From assembly GCF_021049285.1 (NCBI RefSeq), contig NZ_CP088017.1:1225380-1289379 (forward strand): a DNA stretch of 64,000 nt, written 5' to 3'. The stretch is from Ruania halotolerans. Its GTDB lineage: Bacteria > Actinomycetota > Actinomycetes > Actinomycetales > Beutenbergiaceae. The notes under the pieces were generated by a model, which saw only the letters and a program-made list of their open reading frames with translations, did no database searches and had not been told where the DNA came from. The stretch's first letter is position 1; each line of letters starts with the position of its first letter. The translations under genes were made by a program, and so were the position numbers. Of this stretch, positions 42,093 through 52,066 are shown piece by piece.

Positions 42093-43259
42093 TCAGTCGC
42101 GATGATAGACGTCTCGTGTGTAGACTTTGTGTGGTACATCGACTAGATCTTCGTGGTACCGGTTGGTGAGGATCACGTCGGCACGAGCTTTGAACTCATC
42201 GAGGTTGGTGACCACCTGTGAGTGGAAGAAGTGATCGTCGTCCAACTCGGGTTCGTAGACAATGACATCCACACCTTTAGCTGTGATCCGCTTCATGATC
42301 CCCTGGATCGCGGATGTGCGGAAATTGTCTGACCCGGACTTCATGACCAGCCGATAGACCCCGACCACCTCGGGGTTGCGGCGGAGCACGTCAGCAGCGA
42401 TGAAGTCTTTCCTGGTGGTGTTCGCCTCGACCACGGCATGGATGAGGTTCTGCGGTACGTCCTGGTAGTTGGCTAGCAGTTGTTTGGTGTCTTTGGGGAG
42501 GCAGTATCCGCCGTACCCGAAGGAGGGATTGTTGTAATGGGTCCCGATCCGGGAGTCGAGCCCGACGCCCTGAATGATCTGCTCGGAGTTCAACTGATGA
42601 GTCGCGGCGAATGAGTCCAGTTCGTTGAAGAACGCCACCCGCAGGGCGAGGTAGGTATTGGCAAACAGCTTGATGGCCTCCGCCTCAGTCGGGTCCGTGA
42701 GGAGCACGGGAACATCGCTATCGAGCGATCCTTCAAGGAGCAGGTCTGCGAAGCGCTGGCCGTCCTCCGACCGATCGCCCACGACGATCCTGGAGGGGTG
42801 CAGGTTGTCCGCGAGCGCCCGCCCCTCACGCAGAAACTCGGGTGAGAACAGGATCCGTAGCCGCGGATTCTCCGCACGCATCCGTTCGGTGAAGCCCACA
42901 GGAATGGTCGACTTGATCACCACCACAGCGCCGGGGTTGATCTCGGCGACATCCGCGATCACGCCCTCCACGGTGGAGGTGTCGAAGAAGTTCGTTTCCT
43001 CGTCGTAGTTGGTGGGCGTGGCCACGATCACGAATTCTGCGCCTGGGTATGCCTCATCGGGATTGAGGGTGCTGTGCAGATCGAGTCGGCGGGAGGCGAG
43101 GTACTCCTCGAGCTCGGCGTCCGCAATGGGACTCCGCCCGGCGTTGACCGCGTCCACGCGGGACGCGTCCACATCAAGTGCAACGACGCGGTGATTCTGG
43201 GCGAGGAGGGCGGCGATGGACAGGCCCACGTAGCCGGTGCCGGCGACGGCGATCTTCAC
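42093..43259 (-). CDS. UDP-glucose 6-dehydrogenase-type enzyme
   Basis: The GTG at 43259 has AGGAG seven bases ahead and starts [20 protein letters not shown]; the longer open frame is not used. The 388-residue product has the catalytic cysteine in [16 protein letters not shown]. The GGYCLPKD form is that of UDP-glucose and related dehydrogenases, unlike the VGGHCIP form of the two other dehydrogenases in the window. It would oxidise UDP-glucose to UDP-glucuronate with two NAD. Lengths near 388 are common in capsule loci. Its neighbour on the same strand is the AsnB-like gene, 37 bp downstream. Confidence 0.9.
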   Translation of the reverse strand: MKIAVAGTGYVGLSIAALLAQNHRVVALDVDASRVDAVNAGRSPIADAELEEYLASRRLDLHSTLNPDEAYPGAEFVIVATPTNYDEETNFFDTSTVEGVIADVAEINPGAVVVIKSTIPVGFTERMRAENPRLRILFSPEFLREGRALADNLHPSRIVVGDRSEDGQRFADLLLEGSLDSDVPVLLTDPTEAEAIKLFANTYLALRVAFFNELDSFAATHQLNSEQIIQGVGLDSRIGTHYNNPSFGYGGYCLPKDTKQLLANYQDVPQNLIHAVVEANTTRKDFIAADVLRRNPEVVGVYRLVMKSGSDNFRTSAIQGIMKRITAKGVDVIVYEPELDDDHFFHSQVVTNLDEFKARADVILTNRYHEDLVDVPHKVYTRDVYHRD

Positions 43260-43313
43260 GGTGTTCTCCTGAGCTGGGAGTAGGACAGGCCAACGATACG
43301 TCGCAGCCAGCCC

Positions 43314-43333
43314 GGTCGGCGCCCACGCCGACC
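43314..43333 (-). terminator. GC hairpin downstream of the MalY-type gene
   Basis: GGTCGGCG and CGCCGACC form a perfect 8-bp stem around a CCCA loop, 41 bases after the stop of the MalY-type gene. No T-run follows on either strand, so it is an actinobacterial-style hairpin at best. It lies between that gene and the dehydrogenase gene and may separate their transcripts. Confidence 0.4.
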
Positions 43334-43374
43334 ATGCGGCGAGTTGCGAGACGTCGAGAGTCCGTCGTCGCCCA

Positions 43375-44562
43375 CTACTTCGCGCCCACCATCGCCCGCC
43401 CCATCGCTGCCAGCGACTCTTCCATGATCGGGCGTGGGGTGGCGAAGTTGTAGCGCGCCGCGGTGCGTCCCACCTCCCCGCACATCGCGCCATCAGTCAT
43501 GGCAATGCCGGCGTGGGCGGCGAAGAACGCGGCCGGCTTCGAGGCCCCGCCAGGTAGGGGGAAGTCAGCGAAGTCGAGCCACGCCAGGTATGTCCCTTCC
43601 GGCGGGCGATACCGCACGCCAGGGAGGTGCTCGACCACGAGTTCGGCCAGGCGCTGTCGGTTGCCATCCAGGTACTCGAGCACGTCCGCCAACCACGGCG
43701 CCCCGTCCGTATACGCGGCGGCGTTGGCGATCACGCCCAAGGTGGAGGCACCGTGCTCGAAGGAGTGCCCGTGCCGGCGCCATACCGCCCGGTCCGCGTC
43801 ATTGGAGAGCACCACCTGGGCGCACTTGAGGCCGGGTAGATTCCATGCCTTCGACGCCGACGTGGCCGTGATCGCGTGCCCGGCCGCTGCCTCACTCACC
43901 GATGCATACGGCACATGCTGCTGCGGTGCGTAGACCAGCGGAGCATGGATCTCGTCTGAGAACACCCGGGCCCCGTGGCGCTCGACCACCTCGGCCACTG
44001 CCCGCATCTCCACCGCCTCCAGCACGCGCCCGATCGGGTTGTGCGGGTTGCACAGCACGAGCAGTCCGCCGCCGTCGACGAATGCGGTCTCCAGGGCGTC
44101 CAGGTCGTAGACGTACCGGTCCCCGTCGCGGGCCATCGGCACCTGAATGATGCGTCGACCGTGCAGTTCGGGAACGGTGAGGAAGGGCATGTAGGCAGGG
44201 GTCGGAAGCACCACGGCAGAACCGGGCTCGGTGAAGAAGTCGATGGTGAGCTCCAGCGCGGCCAGCACATCGGCCACCGGATGCACATCCGCCGGGTCCA
44301 CCCTCCAGCTGTAATGCTGACCCGCCCACGCCGTGTATGCCTGCGACATCGCCTCGGAGGCAGCGACGGGGAGGTATCCGAACGACGCCTGGTCCACGGC
44401 CTCATGGAGCGACCGGGCGATCGGCGGTGCCACCCCGAAATCCATCTCCGCCACGAAGGCACCGACCTTGTCCGGATACGTCGTCCATTTGACGCTCCCC
44501 GCGGAACGTAGCTGTTCGATCGTCAGCCCATCGAACGGAGGAGGCATCGACTTCGAATCCAT
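43375..44562 (-). CDS. MalY/PatB-type PLP aminotransferase (C-S lyase)
   Basis: The ATG at 44562 follows GGGGGT and gives 395 residues of fold-type I PLP enzyme. The substrate loop NPHNPIG is at 172-178, the PLP-binding aspartate in SDEIHAPLV at 203, and the PLP lysine K238 in [11 protein letters not shown]. The N-terminal [24 protein letters not shown] is typical of MalY/PatB proteins, which cleave cystathionine or other cysteine conjugates. A sulfur-metabolism role is likely, with no link to the glycan genes. It is divergent from the MFS gene across 54 bp. Confidence 0.92.
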   Translation of the reverse strand: MDSKSMPPPFDGLTIEQLRSAGSVKWTTYPDKVGAFVAEMDFGVAPPIARSLHEAVDQASFGYLPVAASEAMSQAYTAWAGQHYSWRVDPADVHPVADVLAALELTIDFFTEPGSAVVLPTPAYMPFLTVPELHGRRIIQVPMARDGDRYVYDLDALETAFVDGGGLLVLCNPHNPIGRVLEAVEMRAVAEVVERHGARVFSDEIHAPLVYAPQQHVPYASVSEAAAGHAITATSASKAWNLPGLKCAQVVLSNDADRAVWRRHGHSFEHGASTLGVIANAAAYTDGAPWLADVLEYLDGNRQRLAELVVEHLPGVRYRPPEGTYLAWLDFADFPLPGGASKPAAFFAAHAGIAMTDGAMCGEVGRTAARYNFATPRPIMEESLAAMGRAMVGAK

Positions 44563-44582
44563 ACCCCCATCCTCTCTCAGCG

Positions 44583-44610
44583 TTGACGCCGATCGGACCA
44601 GTGCGAGAAT
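44583..44610 (+). promoter_or_regulatory. Putative promoter of the MFS gene
   Basis: TTGACG (44583-44588) and GAGAAT (44605-44610) are spaced by 16 bases. The second hexamer is six bases before the GTG of the MFS gene, so the transcript would be leaderless. The -10 fits only partly, lacking the first T. Confidence 0.4.
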
Positions 44611-44616
44611 CCTTCG

Positions 44617-45891
44617 GTGAGCACCGCCGTCGAGTCCACCACCAGCCGCCGCGCCATCTCCGTCCTGATCGCCTCCAACCTGCTCGGCGGCGTGGGCGTG
44701 GCCTCCGGCGTTGCCGTGGGCGGGCTGCTCGCCGAGCGCCTCGGCGGTACCTCGGTGGCGGGCCTGGGCCAGGCCGCGAGCGTGCTGGGCGCCGCCATCG
44801 CCGCCGTGCCGTTGGCACGGGTGGCCGCGCGAGCCGGCCGACGGCGGTCCCTCACCGTGGGCTACGCCATCGCCACGGTGGGGGCCGTGACCATCGTGAC
44901 GGCCGCCGTCGTTGATCAGTTGCTGGTGCTGCTCGCTGGGCTCGGCCTGTTCGGCGTGGCTCAGGCGGTGAACCTGCAGTCCCGGTACGCCGCCGGGGAG
45001 AATGCCCCCGCTGCCAGCCGTGGGCGCACGATGGCGATCGTCATCTGGGCCACCACGATCGGCTCCGTGGCCGGGCCGAACCTCTCCGAACCGGGCAACC
45101 GGGTGGGCGTGGCGGCCGGGCTGCCCACCCTGGCCGGACCGTACCTGTTCTCCCTCGTGGCGTTCGCGTTGGCCACCCTGGTGATCGGCCTCGGCTATCC
45201 GCGTCTGGTTCGCAGCCGCCCGGCGGCGGAACCCGCCGATCAGCGCGAGGCGCCGATTGCACCCGTGGGCACCTGGGCGGCCCTGCGGTGGGCGAGCCGG
45301 CACGCCGTGGCACGGTTCGCCGTCGTGCTTATCGCCTGTGCGCACGCGGTGATGGTGATGATCATGGTGATGACTCCTGTGCACATGCAGCATCACGGCA
45401 TGTCCCTGACCGTGGTGGGGGTGGTGATCAGTCTGCACATCCTCGGCATGTTCGGGCTCAGCCCGGTCTTCGGCTGGTGCGCCGACAAGCTCGGGGGAGT
45501 GCGCACCGGCGCCCTCGGGATGGCGCTGATCGCGGTTGCCGTGGTGCTCGGGCTACTCGCCGCACAGGCAGGCGGCACGGGCGTGCTCACCGCCGTGGCG
45601 CTGACCGTGCTCGGGATCGGCTGGTCGGCCAGCGTAATCGGCGCCTCGGCGTTGCTCGCCACGGCTACCGACGAGCACGTGCGGGTGCCCCTGCAGGGCG
45701 CCACCGACGCCGGAATGAACTACGCGGGCGCCGGGGCTGCCGCGCTTGCTGGGCCGATCCTCGCGTGGGGCGGATTCACTGCGGTGAACCTGGCCGGTGC
45801 CATGCTGCTAGTTCCGGCGGTGCTGGCGCTCGTGGCGGCGCTGGCAGCACAGAGGTCGCCGACGTCGCCCGCCGGTTCTGGCCGCCCCTGA
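44617..45891 (+). CDS. Major facilitator superfamily transporter
   Basis: The 424-residue protein has 12 predicted membrane helices in two bundles. The loop between helices 2 and 3 is RVAARAGRRRSL, the place of the conserved MFS basic motif. A central basic loop (residues about 200-220, PRLVRSRPAAEP) divides the halves, and helix 7 begins AVARFAVVLIACAHAVMVMIMVMTPVHM. Drug-efflux-type carriers have this layout. The substrate is unknown. It starts at GTG, 54 bp from the divergent MalY-type gene, and ends 16 bp from the convergent acyltransferase gene. Confidence 0.88.
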   Translation: MSTAVESTTSRRAISVLIASNLLGGVGVASGVAVGGLLAERLGGTSVAGLGQAASVLGAAIAAVPLARVAARAGRRRSLTVGYAIATVGAVTIVTAAVVDQLLVLLAGLGLFGVAQAVNLQSRYAAGENAPAASRGRTMAIVIWATTIGSVAGPNLSEPGNRVGVAAGLPTLAGPYLFSLVAFALATLVIGLGYPRLVRSRPAAEPADQREAPIAPVGTWAALRWASRHAVARFAVVLIACAHAVMVMIMVMTPVHMQHHGMSLTVVGVVISLHILGMFGLSPVFGWCADKLGGVRTGALGMALIAVAVVLGLLAAQAGGTGVLTAVALTVLGIGWSASVIGASALLATATDEHVRVPLQGATDAGMNYAGAGAAALAGPILAWGGFTAVNLAGAMLLVPAVLALVAALAAQRSPTSPAGSGRP

Positions 45892-45907
45892 TCGCCGCGT
45901 GTTTCCG

Positions 45908-47929
45908 CTACGCCTCACCTGAAAGGCCATAGCCCGCGTCCGCGAGGGCGTCAGCAAGCATCGGGGCGAGGCTGCGCGAGTAGGTGGCCGTGAGGTGGCT
46001 GTTGTCGTAGTAGACCACCACGTTGCCGACCACGGGTTCGCACAGGTTCGGCGCGCAGATGTAGTCGTTCAGATCGGCGAAGTGCACGTTCGCAGGCGGG
46101 TCAGCGAGTCCTGCGGTGGGGTCAGTCGTGGCGAAGAAGTCCGTACGCGGGGCGGCGCACCGATCGCTGTGGGCTCCGTGCTGGGCGATGCAGTCCAAAG
46201 GGCTGCTCGGCCACCACGGGGTGTCCCGGATCGCGAACACCGGGATGCCTAGCGCGCCCATTTCTGCCCACCGTTCGGGATAACCCGCTGGCACCTGCTC
46301 CGCCTCGCCCGCTCCTCGCGTCGAGGTCATCACTAGGAGGTCTGGCGGGTTGTTCTCGATGAGTTCAACGACGTTGTCGTTCCATGCCCGGCAGTACTCG
46401 AGCTCGTCTCCCGAGCCCGGAGGATCTGTGCTGAACAGACATGCGCTCTTGGTGATCGAGACCAGGTGCCACCTGTTGTCGGTTGCCACGGTCTCGAGTG
46501 CAGGGAACCAGTGGGCGGAATGGCTTCCTCCCACGAGATAGACGGTGAAATCTCCCTCGGTGTTGCCATATGAGCATGTGCGCACCTCTGCGGTGCCCTG
46601 GCCCTGGTGACATTCGTCGGCGTACACCGCAGCTTTGTCCTTGGTGGCGTCCTCCAGAGCCGGATAGGGCGCGACGTCGGCGTCGGCACGGATGTCCGGG
46701 TCGTTCAGAACGGCAGCGCCAGGATGGTCAGCGATGTTGTGGTTGGGCTCCGCCGTGGCGGACGTATTGCCCGCTCGGCCCAAACCCGTGGCGGTCGCGG
46801 CGAGGACAAGCATCACCACAGCCCCGGCCGCCACCGTGCGCCACGGGCCGAGCGGCAGCCGGGTGCGGATCGGAGTCTCCACCAGCGTGGTGGAGAGAAC
46901 ACTCAATACGAGAGCGGCGGTGATGATCGCGAGCCCGGCCCCGATCCCGGCGGTGGACTGGCCGGTGTGCGCGAGAAGGAACGCCAGGAGCGGCCAATGC
47001 CAGAGGTACAGCCCGTAGGAGTACCGGCCGAGCCAGGCGAGGGGCCGGGACCCGAGGAGTCGCTGCACCCCGCCCGTCGAGGCGCCGCTGAGGAGTACCA
47101 GGACCGCGCCGGCCACGGGCCAGGCCGCCACCCACCCAGGGAACGCCGTCGAGACCGGCAAGAGGGTGCCCGTGCTCACGATCATGGCCAGGCCCAGCCA
47201 ACCGGTTATGACGCCCGCCCGCCCGGCGATCCGCGGGCCGGCAGCGAGTGCGAGAGCGACCAGGCCGCCCGCAGCGAACTCCCAGACTCTGGCTCCGGTG
47301 TGGAAGTAGGCAAGCGGTTGATTGGCGTTGGTGAGCAGGACCGACCAGGTCAGCGACGCCACCAGAAGGGCACCCATGAGGACGGCCAGGCGGCGGCGCA
47401 AGTGGCGGACGCCCCAGTGCAGCGCCACCAGCACGAGGAGCAGCCACAGCAGATAGAACTGCCCTTGGACCGACATCGCCCAGAAATGCTGTACTGGGCT
47501 GGGAGCATCGTCGCGGGCAAGGTAGTCCACCGATTTCGCGGCGAGTGCCCAGTTTTCCAGATAGACCGCGGACGCCGCGATCTCGGCAAAGGTGGCACGC
47601 AGGCGCGTGCCCGGCAGCAGCAACGGGGCCAGCACGGCTACCACCACCAGAACCACTGAGGCCAACGGGAGCAGCCGGCGTGCCAGCCGGGAGAAGTACT
47701 GCCCCACCCGCACCCGGCCGGTGCCCTCCACCTGGCGCAGCAACGAGGTGGTGATCAGGAATCCGGCCACCACGAAGAACACATCCACCGCTCCCGAGAC
47801 CCGGCCCACCCAGATGTGGAAAACGGCCACGAGGATCGCGGCGACTGCACGCATCCCCTCGATCTCCGGCCGGAAGGCGGCCGTTCGGGAGGGTGTAGGA
47901 GTTGTCTGTCCGGTTGAGTGGCGGGGCAA
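45908..47929 (-). CDS. Acyltransferase-3 with C-terminal SGNH domain
   Basis: The 673-residue protein begins at TTG with GGAG ahead. Its membrane acyltransferase domain (about 18-370) shows FRPEIEGMRAVAAILVAVFHIW, YFSRLARRLLP and SVQGQFYLLW; QGQ replaces the EEQ of many relatives. The SGNH domain (about 430-665) has GGSHS (G467, G468, S469, H470) where GDSHS is usual, so the block I aspartate is lost. The catalytic D-x-x-H is intact in YYDNSHLT. It is the second such enzyme in the window and probably acylates surface glycans. It is divergent from ahcY across 73 bp. Confidence 0.9.
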   Translation of the reverse strand: MPRHSTGQTTPTPSRTAAFRPEIEGMRAVAAILVAVFHIWVGRVSGAVDVFFVVAGFLITTSLLRQVEGTGRVRVGQYFSRLARRLLPLASVVLVVVAVLAPLLLPGTRLRATFAEIAASAVYLENWALAAKSVDYLARDDAPSPVQHFWAMSVQGQFYLLWLLLVLVALHWGVRHLRRRLAVLMGALLVASLTWSVLLTNANQPLAYFHTGARVWEFAAGGLVALALAAGPRIAGRAGVITGWLGLAMIVSTGTLLPVSTAFPGWVAAWPVAGAVLVLLSGASTGGVQRLLGSRPLAWLGRYSYGLYLWHWPLLAFLLAHTGQSTAGIGAGLAIITAALVLSVLSTTLVETPIRTRLPLGPWRTVAAGAVVMLVLAATATGLGRAGNTSATAEPNHNIADHPGAAVLNDPDIRADADVAPYPALEDATKDKAAVYADECHQGQGTAEVRTCSYGNTEGDFTVYLVGGSHSAHWFPALETVATDNRWHLVSITKSACLFSTDPPGSGDELEYCRAWNDNVVELIENNPPDLLVMTSTRGAGEAEQVPAGYPERWAEMGALGIPVFAIRDTPWWPSSPLDCIAQHGAHSDRCAAPRTDFFATTDPTAGLADPPANVHFADLNDYICAPNLCEPVVGNVVVYYDNSHLTATYSRSLAPMLADALADAGYGLSGEA

Positions 47930-47990
47930 GGCGGTCTCCGAGGCAGGGGCGTGAGTGACCCTAACGCGTCGTGGGCGCCCTGGACCGCAT

Positions 47991-47996
47991 TAGTCT
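47991..47996 (+). promoter_or_regulatory. Putative -10 box for leaderless ahcY
   Basis: TAGTCT is followed by six bases and the ATG of ahcY, with no ribosome site between. The expected transcript start coincides with the start codon. Confidence 0.47.
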
Positions 47997-48002
47997 GGCC
48001 AC

Positions 48003-49475
48003 ATGACGTTCTCCGAGATTCCTGGGCAGTTCAAGGTTCGGGACTTGTCCCTCGCCGCTGCCGGCCGCCACCAGATCCGCCTCGCCGAGCATGAGATGCC
48101 GGGCCTGATGGCATTGCGCGCGGAGTACGGCGAGGCGCAGCCCCTTCGCGGGGCCCGGATTGCCGGTTCGCTGCACATGACCGTGCAGACCGCGGTGCTG
48201 ATCGAGACCCTGATCGCGCTCGGTGCCCAGGTGCGTTGGGCGAGCTGCAACATCTTCTCCACCCAGGACGAGGCCGCAGCCGCCATAGCGGTGGGACCGC
48301 ACGGCACGCCGGAGGATCCGCAGGGCGTGCCGGTGTTCGCCTGGAAGGGCGAATCGCTCGCCGAGTACTGGGACTGCACCGAACAGATCCTGCTCTGGCC
48401 GGACGAGGGACCGAACTTGATCCTCGACGACGGTGGCGACGCCACGATGCTCGTGCACGAGGGGAGCCGGTTCGAGCAGGCGGGCGCGGTGCCACCCGCC
48501 CCGGAGCCGGGAGAGGCCGGCTACTCCGAGGAGAAGGTGGTCTTCCTGGACCTGATCCGCCGGTCCCTCGGCACCCACCCGCAGCGCTGGACCAGCATCG
48601 CCGGCGGCATCCGGGGAGTCAGCGAGGAGACCACCACCGGCGTGCACCGGTTGTACCAGCTCGCCGCCACCGGGGAGTTGCTGTTCCCGGCCATCAACGT
48701 GAACGACTCGGTCACTAAGTCCAAGTTCGACAACCGCTACGGCATCCGGCACTCGCTCCCGGACGGCATCAACCGGGCCACCGACATCCTGATCGGCGGC
48801 AAGGTCGCCGTGGTGTGCGGCTACGGCGATGTGGGTAAGGGTGCGGCCGAGGCGCTGCGCGGCCAGGGCGCCCGGGTGGTGGTCACCGAGATCGACCCGA
48901 TCTGCGCACTCCAGGCGGCGATGGACGGCTACCAGGTGGTGCGCCTGGAATCGGTGCTCGCCACTGCGGACTTCTTCATCACCACCACCGGAAACGTGAA
49001 TGTCATCAGTGCCGAGCACCTCACCGGCATGAAGGACAAGGCCGTGGTGGGCAATATTGGCCACTTCGACAACGAGATCGACATCGCCGGCCTGAGCCGG
49101 ATCCCTGGCGTGCGCCGCGAGGAGATCAAACCGCAGGTGCACGAGTGGGTGATCCCGGCCGGCGAGGGGCAGGAGAAGTCGATCATCGTGCTCTCCGAGG
49201 GGCGGCTGCTCAACCTGGGGAACGCCACCGGGCACCCCTCGTTCGTGATGAGCAACTCCTTCGCGAACCAGGTGATCGCGCAGATCGAACTCTGGGACCC
49301 GGCCGCGGACTACGACCTCGATGTGCACCGGCTACCGAAGGTGCTTGATGAGAAGGTCGCGCGCCTGCACCTGGATGCCCTCGGGGTCGAGTTGACCGAG
49401 CTCAGCAAGGAGCAAGCCGAGTACATCGACGTGGACGTCGCAGGGCCCTACAAGTCTGAGCACTACCGCTACTGA
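48003..49475 (+). CDS. ahcY: S-adenosylhomocysteine hydrolase
   Basis: The 490-residue enzyme splits S-adenosylhomocysteine into adenosine and homocysteine, clearing the product of methyl transfer. Its NAD site is CGYGDVGKG (near 278). The active-site region [16 protein letters not shown] holds the catalytic lysine and aspartate, and TTTGNVNVI and the C-terminal [21 protein letters not shown]...KSEHYRY are diagnostic. The length fits the actinobacterial form with its internal insertion. In mycobacteria the gene lies near manA, manB and whiB2, and the same set is split here by a polysaccharide block. It may be leaderless. Confidence 0.97.
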   Translation: MTFSEIPGQFKVRDLSLAAAGRHQIRLAEHEMPGLMALRAEYGEAQPLRGARIAGSLHMTVQTAVLIETLIALGAQVRWASCNIFSTQDEAAAAIAVGPHGTPEDPQGVPVFAWKGESLAEYWDCTEQILLWPDEGPNLILDDGGDATMLVHEGSRFEQAGAVPPAPEPGEAGYSEEKVVFLDLIRRSLGTHPQRWTSIAGGIRGVSEETTTGVHRLYQLAATGELLFPAINVNDSVTKSKFDNRYGIRHSLPDGINRATDILIGGKVAVVCGYGDVGKGAAEALRGQGARVVVTEIDPICALQAAMDGYQVVRLESVLATADFFITTTGNVNVISAEHLTGMKDKAVVGNIGHFDNEIDIAGLSRIPGVRREEIKPQVHEWVIPAGEGQEKSIIVLSEGRLLNLGNATGHPSFVMSNSFANQVIAQIELWDPAADYDLDVHRLPKVLDEKVARLHLDALGVELTELSKEQAEYIDVDVAGPYKSEHYRY

Positions 49476-49508
49476 CCTGAGCACGACCGCTACAGACAAG
49501 AGCGCGCG

Positions 49509-50819
49509 ATGAGCAACAGCAACCACGAGTCGCCCCTGGTCGAGCCGCTCTTCGGCAGACTCTCTGCAGGTGGCTTGCGGAACATGGCCGACACCCTCCG
49601 GGGTGAGGCGATGGGCGGGGTGCTCCTGATCGCCGGGGCCGTGCTCGCCCTCGTCTGGGCGAACTCCCCGTGGCAGGACTCCTACGCGACGATCCGGGAC
49701 ACCGTGATCGGCAGCGAGCCCCTGCACCTGGACCTCACGGTGGGGGAGTGGGCCGCAGACGGGCTGCTCGCCGTCTTCTTCTTCGTGGTGGGCGTGGAAC
49801 TGAAACGCGAGATCGTCACCGGCGAGCTGCGGCGTTTCTCCACCGCCATCGTGCCGGTAGCAGCGGCGGTGGGCGGTATGGCCGTACCGGCCGTGATCTA
49901 CCTCGCCTTCAATCTCACTGCCGCCGACGGCGCCCCGCACGGGTGGGCGATCCCCACCGCTACCGATATCGCCTTTGCCGTTGCCGTACTGGCCCTGGTG
50001 GGCAAGTGGTTGCCGGCCTCGCTACGTGCGTTCCTCCTCACGCTCGCCGTGGTAGACGATCTGCTCGCCATTGTGGTAATCGCCGTGGCCTATAGCGAGG
50101 GCTTGACGTTGCTCTGGTTGCTCGCCGCGGCTGGGTGTGTGGCGCTGTTCGCGCTGCTGGTGCGCCGGGGGATCACGTCCTGGTATCTACTCATCCCGCT
50201 TGCCGTGCTGACCTGGTATGCCATGCACTCCTCTGGGATTCACGCCACGATCGCCGGGGTGGCACTGGGAATGGTGGCACCGGCCGTCCCGTTGCGCGGC
50301 AAGGCGGCGGACCGACTGCCGCGCCAGCTCTCCCGCGACGCCTCAGTGGCCGAGTTCTTCGAGCACTTGTGGCGCCCCATCTCCTCGGGTGTGGTGGTGC
50401 CGATCTTTGCCCTCTTCACTGCCGGAGTCTCCGTGGACCCCAGCGTGCTGGGGGAGGCACTGGCCGACCCGGTGTTGCATGGCGTGGCGCTGGGTCTCCT
50501 GCTGGGCAAACCCGTCGGGATCCTCGCGGCCACCTGGCTGATCTCCCGCACCCGGCATGCGAACCTCGCACCCGGCATCGGCTGGAGCGATGTACTCGGC
50601 GTCGGGGCACTCGCCGGGATCGGCTTCACTGTCTCGTTGCTCGTGGCTGAACTCGCCTTCGGGGTGGGGCACGAGCGGGACGAACACGCCAAGATCGCGG
50701 TCCTCAGTGCCTCGGTGCTGGCCGCTCTCGTGGGCAGCGCGATCCTGTGGTGGCGCGGCCGGATCCATCGCGCTCAGGGCACCAGTGGGGTTGTCGACGA
50801 CGACGAGAACGCCGAATAG
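49509..50819 (+). CDS. nhaA: Na+/H+ antiporter NhaA
   Basis: The 436-residue membrane protein has about 12 helices. It shows FFFVVGVELKREIVTGEL near 95, TDIAFAVAVLALVGKWLP near 155, and the paired aspartates of the ion site in LAVVDDLLAI near 182. The C-terminal GVLVAELAFG helix and a short basic tail follow. It exchanges sodium for protons and supports pH and salt homeostasis. It starts 33 bp after ahcY with a weak ribosome site, so it may be cotranscribed. Confidence 0.94.
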   Translation: MSNSNHESPLVEPLFGRLSAGGLRNMADTLRGEAMGGVLLIAGAVLALVWANSPWQDSYATIRDTVIGSEPLHLDLTVGEWAADGLLAVFFFVVGVELKREIVTGELRRFSTAIVPVAAAVGGMAVPAVIYLAFNLTAADGAPHGWAIPTATDIAFAVAVLALVGKWLPASLRAFLLTLAVVDDLLAIVVIAVAYSEGLTLLWLLAAAGCVALFALLVRRGITSWYLLIPLAVLTWYAMHSSGIHATIAGVALGMVAPAVPLRGKAADRLPRQLSRDASVAEFFEHLWRPISSGVVVPIFALFTAGVSVDPSVLGEALADPVLHGVALGLLLGKPVGILAATWLISRTRHANLAPGIGWSDVLGVGALAGIGFTVSLLVAELAFGVGHERDEHAKIAVLSASVLAALVGSAILWWRGRIHRAQGTSGVVDDDENAE

Positions 50820-50918
50820 CGCTCCTTCTCTCGTTCCGATCGGCCACTGATCCTCCGCACTTACGACATCGACCGCGTCGACCGCCGGTCGGTGAGATCA
50901 ATCACTCCTCCATCCAAG

Positions 50919-50957
50919 TCAGGTAAGGCTCACCTCATATAGGTTAGGCTCCACTAA
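50919..50957 (+). promoter_or_regulatory. Tandem DtxR/IdeR iron boxes
   Basis: TCAGGTAAGGCTCACCTCA (50919-50937) agrees with the 19-base consensus TWAGGTWAGSCTWACCTWA at 16 positions. A second, weaker site at 50939-50957 (core TAGGTTAGGCT) agrees at about 15. They lie 86-124 bp upstream of the siderophore-binding lipoprotein gene. Iron-loaded DtxR/IdeR repressors bind such pairs and shut off uptake genes when iron is ample. The rest of the 223-bp gap after nhaA shows no other clear signal. Confidence 0.8.
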
Positions 50958-51042
50958 TACGAGCTGGTCGGCGTGTATCGCCGTGATCGTCCGCTCTCGC
51001 CTGATCGTGACGGTCTGGCATCCCACCTGAGGAGAGTGACCT

Positions 51043-52056
51043 ATGTCCCTGAAGCGCCCCCTGGCCACGATTGCGTTCGTGGCCGCATCCTCGATGGCCC
51101 TGGCCGCCTGCGGTGGGTCCGGTGACGCCGCCGAACCCGATGCCGACGCATCGACCGAGACCGTGTCCTTCACCTGGGACCGCAACATTGCCGGCGAGGA
51201 CGAGGAACCGGAGTACGAGTCCACGACGGCGGAGGTCCCGGTCAACCCCGAGACAGTCGTCACCTTCGACATGGCGAGCCTGGACACCGTCGGTGCGCTC
51301 GGCGGGGAGGTCGCGGGTGCCCCTCTGGAGTCGGTCCCCGAGTACCTCGCCGGCTATCTGAGCGAGGACGCCTTCAACGCGGGCACCCTCTTCGAGGCCG
51401 ACCTCGTCGAGATCGAAGCTCAGCAGCCTGACCTGATCCTCATCTCCGGCCGCTCCTCGGCGCTGTGGGAGGACCTCAACGAGATCGCTCCGACCGTCGA
51501 TCTGAGCCCGGCCGGGACCTATCTGGAAACACTCGAGCGCAACACCGACTTCATCGGCGAGGTGTTTGACGCCGAGGAGGAGGCATCGGCAGCGGTGGAC
51601 GATCTCCTCGCCCAGATCGAGGAGGTGCGCACCGAGACCGCCGAGCTCGGCACCGGCCTCGGCGTGATGGTCTCCGGTGGCAGTCTCAGCGCGCTCGCGG
51701 CCAGTGGTGGCACTGAGGGAGGGTTCACGTACCGCAGCGGCATCATGTACGACGTCTTCGGCGTGCAGCCGGTGATCGAGGACATCCAGGGCGCCACCCA
51801 TGGCGAGCCGGTCTCCTTCGAGTTCGTGCTCGAGCAGAACCCCGACCACCTATTTGTCATCGACCGCGACCAGGCCATCGGTACCGAGGACGCGGAAGCC
51901 GCCGCCGCGGTCCTCGACAACGACATCATCGACGCGACCACCGCCGCATCCAACGACCAGATCCATTACCTCAACCCGGTGGCCTGGTACATCGTCTACG
52001 GCGGGCTGGACACCACGCAGGTCATGATCGACGACGTCCGCGCAGCCGTGGCCTGA
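51043..52056 (+). CDS. Siderophore-binding lipoprotein (FatB/YclQ type)
   Basis: The 337-residue protein has a lipoprotein signal (SSMALAACGG, lipidated cysteine C23). A class III periplasmic-binding-protein fold follows: the helix-linked lobes start at VVTFDMASLDTVGALG and end with NPDHLFVIDRD. It would capture a ferric siderophore at the outer face of the membrane and hand it to the permeases encoded downstream. The FatB/YclQ group binds petrobactin- or catecholate-type compounds, but the ligand is not deducible here. The ATG has GAGGAG about 9 bases ahead, and the twin iron boxes control the operon. Confidence 0.92.
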   Translation: MSLKRPLATIAFVAASSMALAACGGSGDAAEPDADASTETVSFTWDRNIAGEDEEPEYESTTAEVPVNPETVVTFDMASLDTVGALGGEVAGAPLESVPEYLAGYLSEDAFNAGTLFEADLVEIEAQQPDLILISGRSSALWEDLNEIAPTVDLSPAGTYLETLERNTDFIGEVFDAEEEASAAVDDLLAQIEEVRTETAELGTGLGVMVSGGSLSALAASGGTEGGFTYRSGIMYDVFGVQPVIEDIQGATHGEPVSFEFVLEQNPDHLFVIDRDQAIGTEDAEAAAAVLDNDIIDATTAASNDQIHYLNPVAWYIVYGGLDTTQVMIDDVRAAVA

Positions 52057-52066
52057 CGCTCAGCTC

